Origin: Methanocorpusculum labreanum Z
GTDB lineage: Archaea; Halobacteriota; Methanomicrobia; Methanomicrobiales; Methanocorpusculaceae
Length of the DNA: 64,000 nucleotides
NCBI RefSeq assembly: GCF_000015765.1
Contig: NC_008942.1
Location: forward strand, 1 to 64,000
Direction of reading: 5' to 3'
The notes beneath the pieces are model-generated. The model did no database searches. It saw only the letters and a list, made by a program, of their open reading frames with translations, and was not told where the DNA came from. Shown piece after piece: positions 61,507 to 64,000 of the stretch; position 1 is the stretch's first letter; each line of letters opens with the position of its first letter. The position numbers were made by a program, and so were the translations under genes.

Positions 61507-62424
61507 TTATATCAAAATAAGAAGGAGCATGCCGATTGCGGCACAGATAACCGTACACCATCGAATCGTTTTGATGATCGTTTTCCCTCCCTCTTCAAGG
61601 GTTTGTTCGGGATATCCTATCTGATAGACGCCGGGTTTTTCGAACATGACCCCGCAGCCGCCGGCGATCAGACTCATGGGAATACCGCCGTTGAAACCCG
61701 GCCGTGATTTCCGGTCGTGTTTGAAGATGTACCATGCCTGTTTGATTCTCCCTTTCAAAAGGAAGATGAGAAGCAAAACTGCTCCGGTAATCCGTGCCGG
61801 GATATACGCGAGGATATCGTCCATTCTCGCAGGGAACCAGCCAAGGCGGATTCGGTCGTCTTTGTAGCCGAGCATGGCATCCATGGTGTTTGCCGATCGA
61901 AACAATACTGCCCCGACGATCCCCATGCCGAAGAGGAGTTCAAAAACCACGAACCAGAAGATCGGTGCGATAATGCTGTCGACCAGGTTTTCTGCTGCGG
62001 ATTCATACGCTCCCGATCTGATTTGTTCGAAGGTCAGATTCTTTGTGTCCCTGCTTACGAGATACTGGACGGCTTTTCTCCCCTCTTCTTCACCCTGTTC
62101 CAGAGCCTTTTCGACGGCTCCGACATGTTCTTCCAAGGAGCGCCATCCGATGCAGAATGCAAGGGCGAGTGTGGAGAACGGGAGGGAAATATACCACGGC
62201 GTGTAGAGCAGAATGAGGAGACACGGCAGGATCACGATACTTACGGTCAGCAGCCAGCCGCAGATTCCCACGAATCGTTCGGTTCGTTTGGGATAATAAT
62301 TCGTTCGTCCCCATAGACCGATGAATCTCCCAATCAGCGCTACCGGATGAAAATTAGAACGCGGATCACCGATCAGACGGTCGATGACCAGTCCGAAAAA
62401 AAGAGTTACTGCACCGATCGCCAT
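61507..62424 (-). CDS. cbiB: Adenosylcobinamide-phosphate synthase CbiB/CobD
   Basis: 305 residues, polytopic. CbiB attaches the aminopropanol arm of cobamides. Family start 'LVIDRLIGDPRSNFHPVALIGRFIG' and the 'LVSRDTKNLTFEQIRSGAYESAAENLVDSIIAPIFWF' block near 125 are diagnostic. Cobamides are needed for methyl transfer in methanogens. Overlaps the upstream membrane protein by 19 bp. Confidence 0.94.
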   Translation of the reverse strand: MAIGAVTLFFGLVIDRLIGDPRSNFHPVALIGRFIGLWGRTNYYPKRTERFVGICGWLLTVSIVILPCLLILLYTPWYISLPFSTLALAFCIGWRSLEEHVGAVEKALEQGEEEGRKAVQYLVSRDTKNLTFEQIRSGAYESAAENLVDSIIAPIFWFVVFELLFGMGIVGAVLFRSANTMDAMLGYKDDRIRLGWFPARMDDILAYIPARITGAVLLLIFLLKGRIKQAWYIFKHDRKSRPGFNGGIPMSLIAGGCGVMFEKPGVYQIGYPEQTLEEGGKTIIKTIRWCTVICAAIGMLLLILI

Positions 62425-62960
62425 GTAATGATGATTCCGGCGAGCATGATAATATAGAGAATCACTGCCATGACGGTGTTATTGACTGCGTCGGGAGCTA
62501 GTATCCAGAAGATGAGTACGATGAAGCCGAGGATCGGGGCGATGAAGTTGATCAGAATCACACTCCATCCGATCTTTGTGAGAGGAGCGGGTTTGTTTTT
62601 CTGCTGTACTGGCTCAGCTGCGACCGGCTCCTTTTTCTCTTCGAGTTCGGGAAGGATCACATTCACGGTGAAGCCGGAACGCCGCATGCCGTATCCGGAG
62701 ATGACCTGCATCTCGAAACTGCCGGGGTTTGCTGAAGGCAGGATGTCGACTTTGATTTCCGACTCGGCCTCGACGTAGAGGTTTTCATACGTGAAACTGG
62801 TGTATGCCGATCCTTCGGTCCTCAGTGTCGCGTGTGTGGGTGCACCGAAGTTCACGATCCTTATATGGAGGGCCGTGCCTGCACTGACCTCAACGGAGTC
62901 GGTCGAGACCTCGAGTGAGTTTATTCCAAGACGATTCAGCTGGACTTCAACGATTGGCAT
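62406..62960 (-). CDS. Membrane-associated protein with β-domain, unknown
   Basis: 184 residues. A β-rich N-terminal domain (~1-105) without signal peptide is followed by a Glu/Lys/Pro linker and two C-terminal membrane helices (~133-155 and ~162-180). Similar small proteins in Methanomicrobia and haloarchaea are known only as domains of unknown function. It overlaps cbiB and starts 6 bp after the Trm112-like stop. Confidence 0.78.
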   Translation of the reverse strand: MPIVEVQLNRLGINSLEVSTDSVEVSAGTALHIRIVNFGAPTHATLRTEGSAYTSFTYENLYVEAESEIKVDILPSANPGSFEMQVISGYGMRRSGFTVNVILPELEEKKEPVAAEPVQQKNKPAPLTKIGWSVILINFIAPILGFIVLIFWILAPDAVNNTVMAVILYIIMLAGIIITWRSVQ

Positions 62961-62966
62961 TTTTGG

Positions 62967-63146
62967 TTACCTCTGATCTTCCGGAAGGAGATTTGCGATC
63001 CCGGATGAGATCGGATACACCCGTTTGCATGCAGTACACGTCAGGAGTCCTTCCATTATTTCTGTATCATTACCCTCCATCTCTGTAAGCATAAACTTTC
63101 CCTTGCATACGGGGCAGCAGATGATGTCAAGTATCCGTCTTTTCAT
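62967..63146 (-). CDS. Trm112-like zinc-binding protein
   Basis: 59 residues: MKRRILDIICCPVCKGKF..., then 'LLTCTACKRVYPISSGIANLLPED'. The two CxxC pairs and the final 'GIxxLLPED' are the Trm112 hallmark. Trm112 activates methyltransferases that modify tRNA, rRNA or release factors, by forming a heterodimer. Starts 4 bp after the purA stop and lies in the same operon. Confidence 0.9.
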   Translation of the reverse strand: MKRRILDIICCPVCKGKFMLTEMEGNDTEIMEGLLTCTACKRVYPISSGIANLLPEDQR

Positions 63147-63149
63147 GAA

Positions 63150-64000
63150 TTAGAGCTCTGATCTGATGTCGATGATATGCGACTGGTCCGGGCCGGTGGA
63201 AATGATGCCTACTGGTTTTCCCGTGTCGGCTTCGATCTGGTCGATGAACGCCAGTGCTTTCGGGGTGAGTTTTGCGTAGTCGGTTGCTCCGTAGACCGAT
63301 TCGTCGATGTGGTCGATGCCGGTTATTGCGATCGTCGTGCAGCCGTTGATCATGGCAGAATAGCGGGCCATTTTTCCATCCCACATACCAATACGGCGTT
63401 CTCTGTGGGTAACGGCGCCGAATTCCTGGATTCCAAGGGCGATGGATTCGTCATGGGTAAGTTCGGTTGGGAAGGGTCCTTCGCCGACTCGTGTTGGAAA
63501 CGCTTTGAAGACAACGACGACGTCATCGATGTTGGTGGGTCCGACACCGACATCAGCAGCCATCTGGGATGCCGAAGTGTCTTTGCTGGTGACAAAGGGA
63601 TAGTTTCCATAGTAAAGGGAGATGCCGAACCCTTGCGTTCCTTCGATAAGGATGGAGTCGCCTTTTTCAATCGCGTCGTTGACGTTTTGGGCGACGTCTG
63701 TTATGTAGGGTGCGAGTTCGGGGACATCCCGTGCAAGTCTGCCTTTTCTCATGACACGGTCTGAGTTAGCAGGCCCGCACCCTGAGCCGGTTGAACCGAC
63801 TGTTTTTGACAGGTGTGGGTCTTTTTTGTCGAGAAGGATGTGTTCTTCTTCGATGATTCCGCATCGGCTGTCGATCCTGGTCCTGCCGGCACACTTCAGG
63901 ATGTCAAGTTCGTGAGCAAATACTCTCGGGTCAACCAGTACGCCGCTGCCGATCATGAGTTCCGCTTTTGGATAGAGGAATCCTGAAGGAATCATGCGGA
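63150..64000 (-). CDS. purA: Adenylosuccinate synthetase, 3' part
   Basis: At least 283 codons, open at the window edge, so the N-terminal GTP-binding loop is not visible. Family features: '[19 protein letters not shown]', '[37 protein letters not shown]', and '[11 protein letters not shown]'. It joins aspartate to IMP in the first step of AMP synthesis. It is first (in view) in a long minus-strand operon. Confidence 0.95.
   Translation of the reverse strand, partial: RMIPSGFLYPKAELMIGSGVLVDPRVFAHELDILKCAGRTRIDSRCGIIEEEHILLDKKDPHLSKTVGSTGSGCGPANSDRVMRKGRLARDVPELAPYITDVAQNVNDAIEKGDSILIEGTQGFGISLYYGNYPFVTSKDTSASQMAADVGVGPTNIDDVVVVFKAFPTRVGEGPFPTELTHDESIALGIQEFGAVTHRERRIGMWDGKMARYSAMINGCTTIAITGIDHIDESVYGATDYAKLTPKALAFIDQIEADTGKPVGIISTGPDQSHIIDIRSEL

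Noticed and set aside
1-64000. tRNA or rRNA genes
   Set aside because: Scanning the intergenic stretches by eye showed no cloverleaf, T-loop GTTC motif in context or rRNA-like sequence.

Overview
The window reads as one end of a methanogen chromosome, starting at a replication origin. The archaeal signature is consistent: an Orc1/Cdc6 initiator beside origin recognition boxes, the small subunit of the archaeal DNA polymerase D, the F420-reducing hydrogenase operon frhADGB, an F420-dependent NADP reductase, the methanopterin-pathway GTP cyclohydrolase MptA, a PorA/B/C/D-type 2-oxoacid:ferredoxin oxidoreductase, archaeal type IV pilins and the archaeal variant of the mevalonate pathway (AcnX, UbiD, UbiX). 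Gene content and protein style fit a hydrogenotrophic member of the Methanomicrobiales. My best guess is Methanocorpusculum; that is recognition, not a database match.

Layout. 1-530: oriC, with two long inverted ORB sites around an AT-rich stretch, a G-quadruplex-capable run and two half sites. 531-7148: orc1/cdc6, an Lrp regulator, an aminotransferase, polD small subunit and a membrane pyrophosphatase. 7241-11986: small regulatory and conserved proteins, including an unlisted 53-residue basic protein with its own terminator. 12111-15778: frhADGB with a clear terminator and a palindrome in front of frhA. 16202-24956: a LarC homologue translationally coupled to an unrecognised 614-residue protein, then mptA, ilvC, recQ, an ATP-grasp protein and fno. 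25122-31653: a two-gene membrane system with repeated PFWR modules, an acyl-CoA synthetase, and an ECF transporter with the S component and both ATPases fused in one chain.

About 31.7-38.6 kb is an accessory island. It holds a low-GC membrane hydrolase gene inside a near-perfect 153-bp inverted repeat, an anchored unknown protein, a roughly 520-bp noncoding array of nested hairpins, an HNH nuclease with a perfect palindrome over its promoter, and a very AT-rich AAA_13 ATPase resembling the RloC/PrrC anticodon nucleases. This is the most unusual part of the window.

38.7-52.3 kb returns to metabolism: core MetE, a flavin-binding protein, a 45-residue lysine-rich protein with a textbook terminator, a membrane protein with an XRE regulator, aspS, a methyltransferase, a complete peptide/nickel-type ABC importer, a COG3910-like ATPase and porBACD. 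52.4-55.2 kb is a surface module of two paralogous pilins with carbohydrate-binding-like ends, facing a coiled-coil membrane protein. 55.2-64.0 kb has birA convergent with what looks like one long minus-strand transcription unit: purA (running off the end), a Trm112-like protein, a membrane protein, cbiB, a membrane-anchored unknown, an HD phosphohydrolase, ubiX, ubiD, acnX and an M50 protease.

No tRNA, rRNA or CRISPR array was seen. Homology statements rest on motifs read by eye; no searches were run.
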